A stretch of DNA of 64,000 nucleotides from Dactylonectria macrodidyma (lineage: Eukaryota; Ascomycota; Sordariomycetes; Hypocreales; Nectriaceae): assembly GCA_020744425.1 (NCBI GenBank), contig JAGMUV010000020.1, positions 1,240,001 through 1,304,000 of the forward strand, written 5' to 3'. Numbering within the stretch: the first letter of the stretch is position 1; every line of letters begins with the position of its first letter. Positions 12,270-25,400 of this stretch are shown here, piece by piece. Both the position numbers and the translations under genes were made by a program. The notes under the pieces were generated by a model. That model searched no databases. It worked only from the letters and a program-made list of their open reading frames with translations, and had not been told where the DNA came from.

Positions 12270-13573
12270 TTACGCACTCGTGCTGAAGTAGTAGTTCTGC
12301 CAGAGATACTCATAGTCCTCAAGAATCCCGGCGATGAACCCTGGCATCCGCTTGCTGACGCCACCCACGACTCCCTTGGTAACGTTCTCGTAGCAGGCTC
12401 CCCGCATCACCCACCAAGCCATTGACCATCCACGCTTGTTCCACTCGTCGCGTTCCAAGGACGTGGTACGCAACCCGCGGTCCCGCAGCTGCCGGGCCGC
12501 GTACTCAACTGCCAGCCCGATCATCCAGGGCGTCCAAGACTTCTTGTTGCTGCTTCGCGCCATGGCAATGGCGTAGACTAATGGCGCCAGGATATGCAGC
12601 ATCTCCGCGCCATGGCTGCTTCCCTGCAGTTGGTTGAGCAGTTTAGTCGCCGGCTTAATGTCATCAGCCGTAAGGACCCGGCCCAGCAGATACGAGCTGA
12701 TATCGCCAGCAACTGGGAGAGATGGCAGGCTCATGCCCGTCCTCGGCATGGCCCACTCGCGTTCGTGCGGCGGTTTCAGCGTTTGCGTCCCGCCATTCTC
12801 AGATAGGGAGCCATCTACCGAGACATCGTCCATTAGCTCACTCTCGCTGCGGAAAGCGAGCGCATCCTCGTCCTCTTCATTCTTGTCTTCAGGGATGGGT
12901 TCTCGTTCCGGTAATACCGGTGAGACCAAGGGCCGTGAACGTGTGATGCGCATTAGAAGTAGTCGACAAAATGCCTTGATAGCTTCCAGAATCACAACCA
13001 CCTTCCACCTAGATCGCTCGCCACCTCGGCGCTTAGCAGACATCTCCCACAGCATCTCAGTGTAGATGACCATTTGTAGCAGCATGGCTATCCGGCGGTA
13101 GGCGCCGCTCTTTTGCGTCCAGTAACGTGTGTAGCGCGCGTGCGCCGAGGGGATTGAGGCCATGGGCAGCCGCGATAAGGCTTTTTGGAGTAGCGTGTCG
13201 TGGTAAAGGGACAGGAGCTGAACGCCTGAATGGATTGACTCGGATGCGATTTCGGCGTCGCGGAAGCGGCCTAGGTGCAGCGTTTCTTGTCAGCGTTGAT
13301 TCTTCTTGCAAGTGCTTCCCGTGCCGAGTATCCCTGATCGGAACTATGCGTGCTGAGATATCGTAAAGCCCACTCACCTGGGATAATGTACGTTAAGCTC
13401 CGTAACGCGCTCTCGATTTGCGACACCTGGCCGGCATTCTTGGTAATGAAATCCTCGTACATAGACAACCATTGCGGGGGCATCGATAAAATGCTACCGA
13501 TCGATGCTTTAGGCTTTGCTTTCGCTTTGGAAGTCGAGGCAGGAGCCGGCCGGTTTGTCGAGGGTGAAGCCAT
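12270..13573 (-). CDS. PEX16: Peroxisomal membrane biogenesis protein PEX16
   Basis: Two exons, 13573-13378 and 13270-12270, are joined over a 107-base intron (GTGAGT...CCTAG), giving 398 residues. The N-terminal segment reads WLSMYEDFITKNAGQVSQIE, then a LTYIIPGRF motif created exactly at the splice junction, then a hydrophobic LLSLYHDTLL stretch. This order (Tyr-Glu-x-Phe, Asn-x3-Val-x2-Ile-Glu, Pro-Gly-Arg-Phe) is the PEX16 signature. The centre carries an acidic, Ser-rich insert of about 60 residues that looks disordered. The C-terminus has several hydrophobic helices (APLVYAIAMA, WTPWMIGLAVEYAARQL). The length suits fungal PEX16. The protein acts at the ER and peroxisomal membrane in recruiting peroxisomal membrane proteins. 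I see no truncation. Confidence 0.93.
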
Positions 13574-14535
13574 AACGTCAGGATGCGCCTCTCGAGGGCC
13601 GTGGGGAAGCGGGCGCGCTTCTCAGAGGTCTAAATGCGGCGTCGGTTGGTGATTGTCTGCCGGCAGCATGACGCAAGGCTCGTGATGATGATGCGACAGC
13701 GACGACGCTGGTGATGATGATGGCAATTTGATGGTTAGATATTTCAGGTTAGGGAGAGATCGTTCATGCTCTTCGAATGCCGAGGCACGTCACGGGCCGC
13801 AAGCTCGGGATGTGACGTATGCCTCAGGCAGGATTCTGCCAGCGCTTTGGCATCCTGACTACCCTGTACCAAATGTTCACTACATCAAACAGTCCTTTTT
13901 ACCAGCAGCCTCTTTAGCTACTTACCTAATAGTAATATCATGTTGTAGTTGTTGCCTGTTGATCACTGTGGGGTTTTAGGGGCTTTGGTTTTTCTAATTC
14001 GTTGTCATTTTCGCCCGCCTCCTTAGTTCGTCAACTTCAATTGTTTATGAGACCTCACAATGAACAGATCAAACTCGCTACACTTGTGAGAGCAAGAATG
14101 AAGACCTACATGTGCCCACAATATATGATTGTTACACTCGTCACTTATATTAGACATACCAGCACATGGAAAATTGGATTGGTGTTGACATATATTACTC
14201 GTGTACTGCAACTATGACACCTAAGTAATACCTTATTTTGTTTTTAACCCCTCCAAGTTCGCAAGAACTGGCTTAAGGAGGGGACGCCAACCCCAACATG
14301 TAGCTTGTTTCTTTTCTCCTTTGCGTGTTGAGCCAACGCCGAAAGGAACAAATATTTGAGTGATCTTGAGAAGCATTTTAATGCACTCTTAACTCAGAAC
14401 TCCTCAGGCATATGTCGTGTCTGCCAGCCTCTTTCATGGAGTCTAGTTCTTCGTTTGTAGATCATTCAGCAGCTTTGCCGAGACTGTCGCCGCAAGCCCT
14501 GGGGTTGGCCCTGGCATCTGCGAAAACTGCGTGTA
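13574..14535. other. Intergenic, 1 kb: PEX16 promoter and 3' end of Zn2Cys6 gene
   Basis: Both flanking genes read leftward. GATGAT repeats lie near 13683-13722 in the PEX16 upstream side. The part from about 13890 to 14240 is AT-rich and holds no plausible gene. Confidence 0.6.
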
Positions 14536-17229
14536 TTAAATAATCGCAAAGCCGGCCTCTTCCAACTCCTGCCCACTCGGCAGTATTGGCCGTCCCTGCA
14601 TTGGGAACGGCCAGAATAAAGGATTCTCCATGCTGTCTGCTGTCTTGGGAACAGAAGGCCTATCGTCGCCCCCTGCTAGGACTTTACCAGTCCCCCAATT
14701 GCACAGGATATCCCCTTCCCGCAAATTTGGGGCAAAAAAGTTGAGACTCCCCGTGTTTGGCTTAACCAATCTATCGTACTCTTCCTGGGTGAGGGTGTTA
14801 CCTTGTATGTCAACCTCGATATCCCATTTCTGAGCAAGGTAGCGCAGAATGTTCAGCGCCTGCTCTGCAAAGTGATGACACGGCGCCATTTCGGTTAGGT
14901 CCGCAATGCCCTGACGGATAGACTCCTTCACGCGGGGATCGAATTTGGCAGCGGCCGCCATCTTATCGGTTGTGGCAACATCCGAGTTGGACTCCATGCT
15001 GGCGGCGCCAATGGCTAGGTGCATGATGGACGACGTCAAGACAAAATAGGGCACGAAAGATGGAGTTCTGCGCAACGTATATAGCTGCGAGTATGATTTC
15101 AATAAGCCTTGAATGGCGTCAGCGGCCTGCGAGCAAACATCGCGTGGTGACACCTTGGACCCAACGATCCGCAGCTTGATCAGCGGCCTGAATAGGAGTA
15201 ATATGGCAAAGTGGTAGTACATGCTTGAGGAAATTTGTCTTAGAATCCCTCTACTATTTTTCAAAAGAAGGAGGAAGAAACTCACTGGGCGAACAGGACG
15301 GCTGGAGTAAAGTTATGTCCCAGTCGCAACACCTCCGGGATCCGATCGTACCAGTTTAGGTATTGGGTATAAATGCTCAAAAGGTCTCTCGCCGTTAGGG
15401 GTCGTCCTGGAGAATGGAGAATGTACAGAGACTGATGGACCAGCTCGCTAAGTTCGCAGAAGCATTTGTACACCGAGCGTACATTGGAGGGCTGCTCGCA
15501 TGAGCGCTGTAGAGGAGCACCTTCGCATTGTTAGCCTTGTTCTGGTTGCATAGTCGAGATGTAAAAGCTTGCCATCGTCGGTATATGGCACCCAAAGAGA
15601 CGCCTCGATATCACTTATTATTGCAGGTTTGGGCGGCAGATGAGGAAAGCAGGAGCATTGCGGCAGCGAGCCGGTAGCAAGGGACCAAGCGCTGGTGAGG
15701 AAATGATTAGAAGGGGTATGGTACAAATCAAGGCATGATGAACTCACTGGTCCAAGGCAAAAGCCCCCCAGAAAGTTGCTGCTTGCACGGCTAGTTCGTC
15801 CTCATCACCTTCATCCTGAAGGCGATGCAGGCCCATTTCAATGGCTAGTCGGATACTTTGGCCCGCATAATACCAACTTTCTGAGTCTCGACCGCAACTG
15901 GCTTCTCGAATCGACATTATCCCCAGCGCCTGAATTGTTGTGAGAGTGTGATGATCCGTTTCCTGGTGAAGAAGGCGTTGTGATTCCTTAAAGAAATGGT
16001 CACCGGACGAGTATGGGTCATTTGGGTTTGCCCGTGTCATGGGCTGCGTTGAGAAGCGGCAGCCTAATGCAAGAAGGGCATTGATCAATATTGGAGAGCA
16101 GTAGCGTTGTCGGCCATCCTGGAAGTCTTGTAGGAAATGCTCTTTGCTCAGGGATGCAAAGGTGGGATATTCCCAGCAGAAGTAAAGGGCGAGGAGGTGC
16201 TGGACTAGATTGATGTCATTGGTGATGCTGGTCCATGAAGAAGAGGGAGTATGCATTTCTGGATTATTTAGGGGCGATAGGACCTGTTCGAGCCCACGGA
16301 ACCTTGGCAGGCCGTCAGTTAAATGGTCTGGGTGTATGCCCTCGGCCCAGGATCCCACCTGGGACTGGGGAGGACCTCGAATATCAGCCGTCCAGCTCAT
16401 AGCATCTGGGTGGGAGTTACTCCGTGTAGATTCAGTGTGGCTTTGTGAAGAGAACTGCCAGGGGCTGTTTCGACCCAGCTCTGATCTCACCCCAGATTGT
16501 TGCGAGGTGCCCGTATTCACGCCAAGGCTCATAGCAGCCAAGGTTCCTAGGCTGCCACCAGGAAAGCCGGGTCCAGAGCTGGAGGCAGAAGGTTCAGCTC
16601 TCGGAGCGAAGGAAGGCGCGGTGCTCCCGCTGGAGGATTGAGCACTACCTAGCCATTCCGAGATGCTCTCGACCGACTGGCCACCTCGGAGGCGTTTGAG
16701 GACCTCCTCCCATAGCTCCGGGCGTGCAAGTGCAGCAAAGACCTGGTCGTTGGAACGTTGCCGAAGCCGTAGGTTCTCGATTTCTGCACGCAGGTTCTCT
16801 TTCGACTGACGTACAGGGACTTCGTAGATACACTCGATGTCCTTCTGGCCTTTGCAGCGCCCGCAAGGGGTTTGGCCATCACACTGCGAATAAGACGGAG
16901 TTGTCAGCGATGTTGGTTTTAACGACGAAGAGGTCAAGAATTGGATGGTATATCAAACGTGAGCTCGCACGTACCTTTGCCCGCTTCTTGCGGCACTCAG
17001 TGCAGGCATTGGGGGTTACTACACCAAGTCCACGGCGTCGTTTAGAATGCTGGGTGTTGGGCAGATTGGATCCCGAAGCGGCGGAGGGCGTATTGGCGGA
17101 CTGAACCGAGGTGGGGGTTGGATTGCCTTGCGACTGCGCGCCTGAAGCTCCCTGGGGCGTGTCGCTCGATGAGTTGCCCTGCTGGCTGGGCCCCGCGCCG
17201 GGGGTGTTTGCGGTGTTGTCCTCATCCAT
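14536..17229 (-). CDS. Zn2Cys6 fungal transcription factor (first of two)
   Basis: Five exons, 17229-16975, 16883-15748, 15691-15573, 15520-15286 and 15223-14536, give 810 residues. The binuclear cluster uses Cys 76, 79, 86, 92, 95 and 103; intron 1 falls just before the third Cys. A linker and short helical segment follow (SKENLRAEIENLRLRQR). The middle region has the fungal-specific activator domain, with hallmark stretches QHLLALYFCWEYP, GRDSESWYYAGQSIRLAIEMG and a rebuilt YTDDGAPL. The next junction gives VLFAHMYYHFAILLL, as usual in this family. Intron 3 (15572-15521, 52 bases) is GC-AG, not GT-AG: donor ATG|GCAAGC, branch GCTAAC, acceptor GCGAAG. The layout resembles regulators often labelled nit-4/nirA-like, but I cannot assign a target pathway. 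Expected in the nucleus. Confidence 0.9.
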
Positions 17230-19092
17230 GGCGTCTCGGGCCAGACCGAGAGGTCGCTGGGCTCCCGAGGATGAGCGATCGATTCGCGTCGCGATTGCGT
17301 CGAGAGTCAGGTCGAGGCCGCCTGGGTAGGTCGAGGTCTCGGCGGGTCCACGGGTCGGCGATGACTGCGACGGGGGTAGAGCAACCTGACATGCTGCGGA
17401 GGGACGGCGCGGGGTGGGGGGTGCGAGGCGAGGGAGCTGCAGCTGGAGCTCTAGCTTTAGCAGACAGCTACAGCTGTTGCTGCTGGTGCTGGCGGGAGCG
17501 CTTCAGTTATCGCGGCGTCAGATGTCGCAAGACGCAAAGCAGCGGACTGATTGGGGCAGAGGGCGCAGAGGGCGCAGAGGGTCTCGGTATTCTTTGATCT
17601 GGAGCATCAGACAGCCTGGATCAGGTGGTGGTGTGGGAGGATAGGTCGTGAGAATTGTGCCGGGCGGTTAGGCTCGTCGGTTCTCGCGGCAGTTGATCTG
17701 TAGCAGCAAGGGCGAGAATCGTGTGAGTGAGGAGAATGAGGGAAGTTTCGTCCAGTACTTTGCACCTTTACAAAGAGTATGGGAATCGATAGAGGTTTGT
17801 CCTTTGTATTCTTTTTTTCTGGCGTCCCGTGGCTGTCGTCGCGGCTAGAAGACACGGAGGAAAGAAATGTAGAAGGGAGAAGGCGGTAGTTGTGCCTTGT
17901 GGGCGAGGTATCAAGACGGCAGAAGCGCGGCCGAGCTCACCAGCGTCGGCCTTCACCCAGATTTTAGAAGTGAAAGTCTTCCAATGCCAGGCTTCTTGTT
18001 GTGGCGCATCGTTTTCGTGCGCCGCCAGCACCAAGCACCAGATGGAAGGTAATTGCGCTTGCTACGATATAGGGGAATTTGCCTTGCGTGGTTAGGCTGT
18101 TGGGATGCTATTTCTTGCGACCGGAGCTTTGGCGCTTGAGTGAATCTTTTTACATGGGTCCGCATCTCGCTCATCTTCACCCTTCAATCGTCATCATGCA
18201 TCATTTGCTTCTCCTTTGAGCTATTCTGGTCAGAGTATTTCCCAGGAGAGTTTACTTCGCTTCTTGTTTGAGATGGAGCTTTCCTGGTCCGTTTAATTGC
18301 GCTCCATCCCCCCAGTCATCGGCACTGACTTACATACCATCATGATATTCGCCTCACCCAACATTCTACAGCTTACGATGCAGAGACATCCCATCGATTC
18401 TCCGTGAAGTTTCTACTCCCTGAGCGGGCTCGCCAAATCTACTGGGCTGGGCCCGATCAGAAAAGAGCTGGGCTTTGCCCATGTAAAAATTAATTACTCG
18501 ACCACGCTTTGGACACGCGGGCGGGAAGATCAGCATGTCCTCGACCATTGCTGCTGGATGGCGCGCATTATTGCGGAGCCATGACTTGCTTATTAGCTTA
18601 GTGCAAGGTTCGCTCAACACGCTTTCCGGGAGTTGAGCCTCGCCATCCATCCGGCATCCAAGGAAGACCGATTTCAATTTCTTGGGGATAGTTCCGTCAC
18701 TGGTTAAGTTCATTAGTGTTTGACTTCCCCTCGCGTGGCCCCTCTGCCGTACCCCACTTAACGTCATCCACTCGTTTCGCGCAAGATTTGCACAAGAGTG
18801 CTTCAAACAAGAATGACGCAACCCTGGAGGAGGCAAAAGTAGTTTGAGTTCTTTGGTGCAATCGAGACCACTAGCAAGAAGCCTCGGATTCAAGAGTCTT
18901 ATTTGTTACTTTTGATGTTGTTGTACAAGCGCCCTGATTTTAAGTCAAATGATAGCTTCTGGACAGCTAGCTACCGTTTCGCCATTTCCCTTTCCGCCTG
19001 TGTACCTGCGGCGTGTGTGCATCCTGAACCCCGTGAGTTAATCTGCTATTGTACATTTGGTGTCCTCCTTTTTCTTGACTCCTCCGTGCTGT
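17230..19092. other. Intergenic, 1.9 kb: upstream of Zn2Cys6 gene
   Basis: This holds the leader and promoter of the Zn2Cys6 gene and the 3' flank of the Brl1-like gene. CTG/CAG-type short repeats occur near 17440-17490. The minus-strand frame at 18366-18893 (175 codons) starts with TTG and resembles no family I know; I do not call it a gene. Confidence 0.55.
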
Positions 19093-20672
19093 CTAGCTTC
19101 CCTTACTCATAGTCCGTCCATACTTGATTGGACTAAGTGACCGCTCCCTCTTGCTTGGACTTCGACGCCCTGATGGCGTGTACGGCGCGGCTAGTAGGGG
19201 CTTCATCTTTGGTGGTGAGCTATCCGTATCTGTCCCTTCGTCCAGCATCGCGTGTCGACTCGCCCTCGGCGTTTGGACAGGAACCCACATGAACCCAGGG
19301 CCGCCCTCTGGGATCAATGTTGGATCATGAATCGCGGCTGACTGTGAAGGGGCTGCTGGAGTAACCTTATCGCCACCATTGCCTAGTTTGATGTTGTTCG
19401 CAAACGCGCAAAAGACAAGGAACCCAAAAAATATGCCCTAGCCAGATGTTGTTAGCTCACATTGTCTTCTGGTTGATATTGACACCACCCCACTTACCCA
19501 GGCCTTGATATTCATTGCATCCGAAAAATCGTTTATGATTTCCGCAATCTGCTTCGCCGTGACCTTGACTCGCATGATAGCTTCCGGGTTCTGCATCGCA
19601 CATTCAAACCATTCGGCACACCTGTCCTCTAACCCCGGCCGGTCCTTTTTGGAGCACTCATTTATCTTGTACTTGGTTTGGCACACCGATATCTGGTTCA
19701 TCAGTTCTGATCGGGCCTTCTCGTTGGCGCTGTGTATATCTCCCCGCACAGTGTCGACAACGGCCCATCCGATGTAAACGAAAATGGACACAAGAAAAAA
19801 GTTGACCAGCAGCTGAATCCATCGATATAAGTTGTCGGGGGCATTGGGGTGCTCATCCAGCAAATGGAAAAGGGAGCCCACAACGCCCTTGCGCGTCGGC
19901 GGTTTGGTCCTTTTGCCGCGGGATCGGTTCTGTACCCGCGGGGCGATGCTATCGTCCGAGTCAGTGTCCGAGTCTTCCCATCCTTGGCCTCGATAACGAG
20001 CCACGCTGCCAACATCTTTGTCGAGGTTGTGTCGCTTCCTCTTTCTCAGCAGGTCTGTCGCTGAAAGGTCCCTACTCCCCCGAATCTCCCCCCTCCCTGA
20101 AGAGTACTTCTTTGATGACGGGATTCCAGTCTTTCCATATCGAAACGACTTGTCGATCTTGGAAGGACTCATGGTTCCACCCATAACTATGTCGCCCATA
20201 CGATCCGCCTCCGGGGTGTCGTTGGGGAAGTCAGATACCTCTGTGAGGGCAGGGCTGTCTTCAGCGCCGGAAGCTTCAGACAGTGCTAGCTCATCAAAGG
20301 GTTTACGAGGCGTCGTAAAGGCGGGATTTCGGAATGCAGGTGCAGAAGCTCTGGATGGCAGCTGTGGTGTGAAGGAGGACACTTGCGGAGGTGGCTGTTG
20401 AGGTCTGGTGGGCGTGCCTAGATTGGCAAATGGGTTTGGTCGTGATAGGGATTTTGACGGTGTAGCAAAAACTGCGCAATACAAGTTAGTCAGCTGTTGT
20501 CAGGTCACGCCAGGCGTCAACGTCAAGTGCTGCAACTGATAGGTGAGGCCACCGTATACCAACCATTTTGCGAACTGCCTTTGGCGGCATGGGTGAAAGG
20601 ACTCGTAGGATCAAGAGCGCCACTGCCCTGGTACTCCCAGTCCATGTGGCCTTCATAAGTCCGGCGATCCAT
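19093..20672 (-). CDS. Brl1/Brr6-type nuclear envelope protein
   Basis: Three exons, 20672-20564, 20471-19498 and 19437-19093, give 475 residues. The start at 20672 (ACCATGG context, opening MDRRTYEGHMDWEYQ) is preferred over an in-frame ATG at 20762. Residues 37-255 are Ser/Pro-rich with basic patches (LLRKRKRH). A membrane segment spans about 257-276. Four cysteines, 300, 309, 321 and 327, lie between it and a second membrane segment at about 362-376. Two membrane spans enclosing four Cys that form disulfides in the perinuclear space is the Brl1/Brr6 signature. The family works in nuclear pore complex assembly and membrane lipid homeostasis. Intron 1 uses the unusual donor GTTGGT; intron 2 is GTAAGT with branch GCTAAC. 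Divergent from IWS1 with 426 bases between the starts. Confidence 0.9.
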
Positions 20673-21098
20673 GGTTGGCGTGAAGTTGTTGGCTGTGGCC
20701 ACTATGGTCTTGTTTTGTGTGGTGGAAGTTGACGATTTGACCTGTCTGGCGAAGGCCCGCATTGACAGTAATTAGCCAGCTTTTTGGCTGACTGGCACAC
20801 TCAGCAATCCTCAATGCCCAGCAACCAGTTCCCAAGTAAACAAACGACGTTATATGCCTGAGGCTTCAAGGAGTGGGTCATGCTTAGGTCAGCTACAGGG
20901 GTGGCCAAATCTACGTCGCGGCTCAAACATGGCCCGGCAAGAGAAAGTTGAAGCTCCATGACAGGTCTCCAAGAGTTACCCAAAGAAATATTTCTCTATC
21001 AGGTACCAACTCCACATTGCGACTTCATTCGCACGGCATCATCAGGGCTCGAGACTGCCTCTTTCACAATCAGCCCTGAACCACCGTCATTTGACAAC
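20673..21098. promoter_or_regulatory. Shared divergent promoter, Brl1-like gene and IWS1
   Basis: A 426-base spacer separates two divergent start codons. It must contain both promoters and leaders. I see no clear TATA box or palindrome. Co-regulation of the two genes is possible but only inferred from position. Confidence 0.6.
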
Positions 21099-22496
21099 AT
21101 GTCCGACAACGAGTCCCTGGCTGGATCGCCAGCCAACGAGCCGGTCGACCATGACAGGGAACGCGACTTTGATGAGGATGCTGGGGCTGACTCTGACAAG
21201 GAATCTGAGCTGTTGTCCGAAGTAGATGAGGATCAGTTTGAGGACTACGACCCAAAAACCGCCAACATTGAAGACCGACCTGTTGAGATCGACGAAGACA
21301 TTGCACGTACCTTGAAGGCAACCAAGCGAAAGCGCGCGGATGGTGATGTCGTCAAGAAACCACGAGAGGGCCGCAGAGAGAAGAAGCGCCGAGATAGAGA
21401 TGAGGATGTTGCCATGGATGATGGTGCGGATGATGCAGGCAAGCCGGCGCGACGGTCGAGGCGCGCTGCTGATGGAGAGCGACGCCCGCGGGCTAAAGCC
21501 GCCACGCCCGAACCAGAGAACGAGGATCACCTTAGCCCCGAAGAGAAAAGGAAACGAGCAATCGATCGCGCATTGGATGCCGCCATCAAGAAGCCCAGCG
21601 GTCCCAAACGCAGAAAGAAGGATGAGATTGTGAGTTGCGCCAGACCTCCGACAAACTTGGTAACCGTTGCTAACCTGTCCTTCTTTACAGGACCTCGAGG
21701 ACGAGATCGATGAGCAGTTGGCGGACCTTAAAGTCCAAATGGAGCGCGCGTGCCAGGCTGACAACCAAGCCCGCGAGGCTGGCCAACCGGCTCTCCACAA
21801 GCTTAAGCTCCTGCCCGAAGTCACGGCCATTCTTAACCGCAATAATGTGCAACATGCAGTGCTAGACCCCGATACCAACTTCCTCCAGCACGTCAAATTC
21901 TTCCTTGAACCTCTGAATGATGGATCCCTCCCGGCCTATAACATCCAGCGAGACATCTTTATGGCGCTCACTAAACTGAACGTGGAGAAGGAAACACTTC
22001 TCAGCAGCGGGATCGGTAAGGTGGTCTTCTTCTACACTCGAAGCAAGAAGCCAGAGCCGAGCATCAAGCGAATGGCGCAGCGGTTGCTGGGCGAGTGGAG
22101 CCGACCCATTTTGAAGCGGACAGATGACTACAAGAAGCGACATATCGAGACTCGCGAGTTTGATTACCAGTATGTGTTCTCGAACCCAGATTTTGTGGCA
22201 CGGCCGACTAACACGATTCAAGAGCCGCCAAACTGGCACAACGCCAGAAGACAAACTCGCAGTTCAGTCTTACCCAGCGTCCGGCTGTGTCTGCACGGGA
22301 TGCGGAGCGGGAGCGATTCCTGGCACCGGCCCGGACCAACAACCAGGCTCGTATGGCTAACTTGCCATCAAGCTACACTATTGCGCCCAAGAGCACTTTC
22401 GACGGACCCCAGGGTGGCATGGGCCATCGCCCACTGGGCGCGGGTGGTATGGAGGCTTTCCGCAAAATGACACAGAAGAGCAAGAAGAAGAACTGA
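21099..22496 (+). CDS. IWS1: Transcription elongation factor IWS1 (Spn1)
   Basis: Three exons, 21099-21629, 21691-22169 and 22223-22496, give 427 residues. The introns are 61 bases (GTGAGT, branch GCTAAC, TTACAG) and 53 bases (GTATGT, branch ACTAAC, TTCAAG). Residues 1-60 are acidic, residues 70-150 basic and low-complexity. From about 215 to 325 lies the TFIIS N-terminal (LW) domain, with LLPEVTAILNRNNVQHAVLD, a NIQRDIFMALTKL helix and RMAQRLLGEWSRPI. A basic tail ends KKKN. In yeast and animals this protein binds Spt6 and RNA polymerase II and couples elongation with chromatin. The second intron must be removed to keep frame; the joined sequence reads through to the basic tail, which supports the model. 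Confidence 0.95.
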
Positions 22497-25400
22497 GTAT
22501 TGGCTTGGGAGGGCCCAGAGGCGGGTGAGCGAGAGCCCGTCACTAAGGGATGTTGTATGTATGCTATTGGCTGAGGACATCAAAGGCTTGTTGGCGGGTG
22601 CCAGGTTCTTGGCGTTTTGGGCGTACTGGGAATGAATCTGTCACATAGTACTACGGAGTCTGATAAGAGAAACCATAACATGCTTTGCAGGCTAAAAGAC
22701 GCGCGATAAAGATGGGGGAGTGGTGCCAAAGAAGGGCGTGACTGGTATTTTCATGTTGAAACATAACATGTGACCTGACGAGGAGGACGTGGTCATGACC
22801 ACGGTCTCTCTCTCTCCTTATCTTAGTTGGACATGGAGAACGTGTCCTGTGATGTACGCAACCTATTTCAGCCACTCCACAGTTTGAGCGGCTGCCGCAC
22901 ATGACTTTCATGTGAAGGGTGTCGGGTCAGAGGAGTATCAAGAGTGGTGTGTTGTGAGTTAACACACTCGCACCCTAGGTGGTGGATGAGGTGATATGAC
23001 TCGGAGCTCATAGTAGTTAAGAGCAGGGGGGAAACACGGTCCCTGTTCTTTCAAGCTGTGCAACCAACGGATGCTTAGCAGGGGCAACCTGGAGCACTTC
23101 ATCTTGAAGAGGATATACCATGTACGCGGGCTACACCACTTTTGGGTTCTCTGCTACCTAAACAATTCTTGGAGGGTGGGATTAGTCGGGGCGGCGCAGA
23201 TGAGGCCTTCCTCGAGGAGTGAGGCGATGGTTGTGAGGGGCTTGGGTTGGTCTGAGTGCGAGTGGGAAGATTGAAACGAATGACATTCATTACGACCTGA
23301 GAAAAGCCTCAGACTAGGGCGATTCCCACGAGTGCCTGGCTTGGAGCAATTCATCTGTTCCATGGGATGACGTCGGGACATGCTGGGATCGCATGGACAT
23401 CATCTGTTGAACAGCAGCAGCGACGTAACTTAGATGGTAGGATCGGGGATGGAGCGGCACAGGCGGAGGTGAAGAGAAGATTCCACAGCGGTGACGTCAG
23501 GTCAAGTCAAGGGAACGTCGGTTGTCGCAGATGTGGATGAGTAGTCGCACTACGGACGAAATTGAGTGGGAGGATTCAAGAGGATGCACGGGAAAATGGA
23601 AGATGGCAAGCCGACAGTGGCAACATAAGATATGTCGTCCCATCTGCGCCGGAGTTGACGTTTGTTTGACGTCTTTCCGGCTTGAGCAAGAGAAATAGGT
23701 AAGGGAAACCTAAGATGGTAGATGGGACAATTTGCCCTGACAAGGACATATCGCTGGTTGCGCCTTGAATTATGGTCTAACAAGGGATGGATTTTAGTGG
23801 TTCCTAGGCCCCCTTCGGACTGCAGTGATCATGGTCCGCCTTGATCCCTTGGTGAAGAATTGGGATCACAAGCTTGCCTGGGTGCATCTTAGACTTGCAA
23901 GGCCTGTTGGGAGCGAACGAACAGGGAAACATGATGTGATGGGCGGGATCGGATATGAATCTTTGTCGGGCTTTACACAGAAGGGGTTAGACATGACTTC
24001 GAGTCGTGGCTGCAGATTGAGGGGGCTCATCATGTATCTTTGATAAACAAGGTACCTCCGTTTATCTTGACGTCTCTGGGATTTGTAACGGCTAAGCGCC
24101 GACGCCAAGGTACTCTATTTACCGCTGTGACAGCCCGCGGGCTCCAACGATGGCTGCCAGTGCTGCAACCGTTGGCTGTGGTTGGGGTTCTGGTGCTGCT
24201 AGGGAATGTCCTAATCAGCAGGCTGCTCCTAGCGGGCTTCTTCCAATTGCATCAGATTCGTTTTGCTTGTTGGTGGGGAGAGAAGCCCATTCATCCCACC
24301 TCCAAATTCAAAATCTGCGCCCTGGAAACTTTTCCCCCTCCAATCTTGATCCCCCTCCATCATTGAATCGCCCTCCCGTCTTTGGCATTTCTGTACATAT
24401 TGTTTGCGGCTGGGCATTCTGCCGACCATTGCGACGACGGTCAAACCTCTCTCGGTGAGTGTCTTCTGCTGCTGCGTCTCGTCTGTCTTGTCACGCTCTT
24501 GGCCATTTTGCCAGACCAGAGCCTCATCATCCACTATCCCGATCCCCTCCAGTGGCGTCGTCGTCGCAAAAGCCGCAAAAACGCCTCCGTGCTCAATGGT
24601 CCAATTCGTCTCCCCTAAACGCGCATCTTGCGATCCATTTTCGATGTATTCGGATGCCTTGCCTGGGCACTTTTCTTGGCCTGGACGTTTATGGATCTTG
24701 AGCAAGAATGATCTGTCAAAGAATGACATGTTCAAGGCGCCGCATCAGTTCCGCTACTACTTCTACCCTTCGAGCACTGCTTATTCCTTGAGCTCCCGGT
24801 TGGATGTCATTTGGTCTCTCTGGTTCTTGCTCCTCCTCGTCGGATGCGCGCAATCGGGTCATGCCCGCGCCCATTGATGCAACTGATGCCCTGTCTCCCA
24901 TTATCCCCACACCCAAAGATCCCCTCCAATCCGTCCATACGAAGAAGTCATCCCCTCACCCTCTTTTGTCTCTGCCCGTCAACCTTCACCTTTTGGTTTG
25001 CTTGTCTTGTCTTGGCCTAGGTCGCATACTGTCGAGACGAGCTGCAACCCCGTTGTGCTGTCTCTACCTTTGTGCAGCATTCATGTTGACTTGCACCTCG
25101 TGGTATTGAGCTGACGATTTGCGACAAGGGATCTCCGCTAGACTACCCAACCAAGCTACGGCCACCCCGTCGACGACGCCTTCTTTTGGTGCGGTGCAGC
25201 AACTCGACTAACGACCCGTCCGACGAAACCGACAGACCCCAGCGTCCTTTCCTCCTATTCCTTGTGCTCGCACACCTTCTCCTCAAATCGCATCAGGTCC
25301 CTGTTGGCAAGATCACGGCTGCTTGGACGTCGTCGCAATCCTTCAATCAACAAGGCGATCAATCAATCAGTTGATTCGGCGGTCTGTTGATTTTTCAAAG

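Noticed and set aside
18366..18893. Minus-strand frame of 175 codons
   Set aside because: Starts with TTG, no recognisable motif, no splice partners.
20673..20762. Upstream in-frame ATG for the Brl1-like protein at 20762
   Set aside because: The ATG at 20672 has a better context and opens the conserved-looking N-terminus; the extension is polar and family-atypical.
24229..24735. Minus-strand frame of 168 codons upstream of the kinase
   Set aside because: Starts with TTG; opposite strand of a pyrimidine-rich leader, which stays open by composition.
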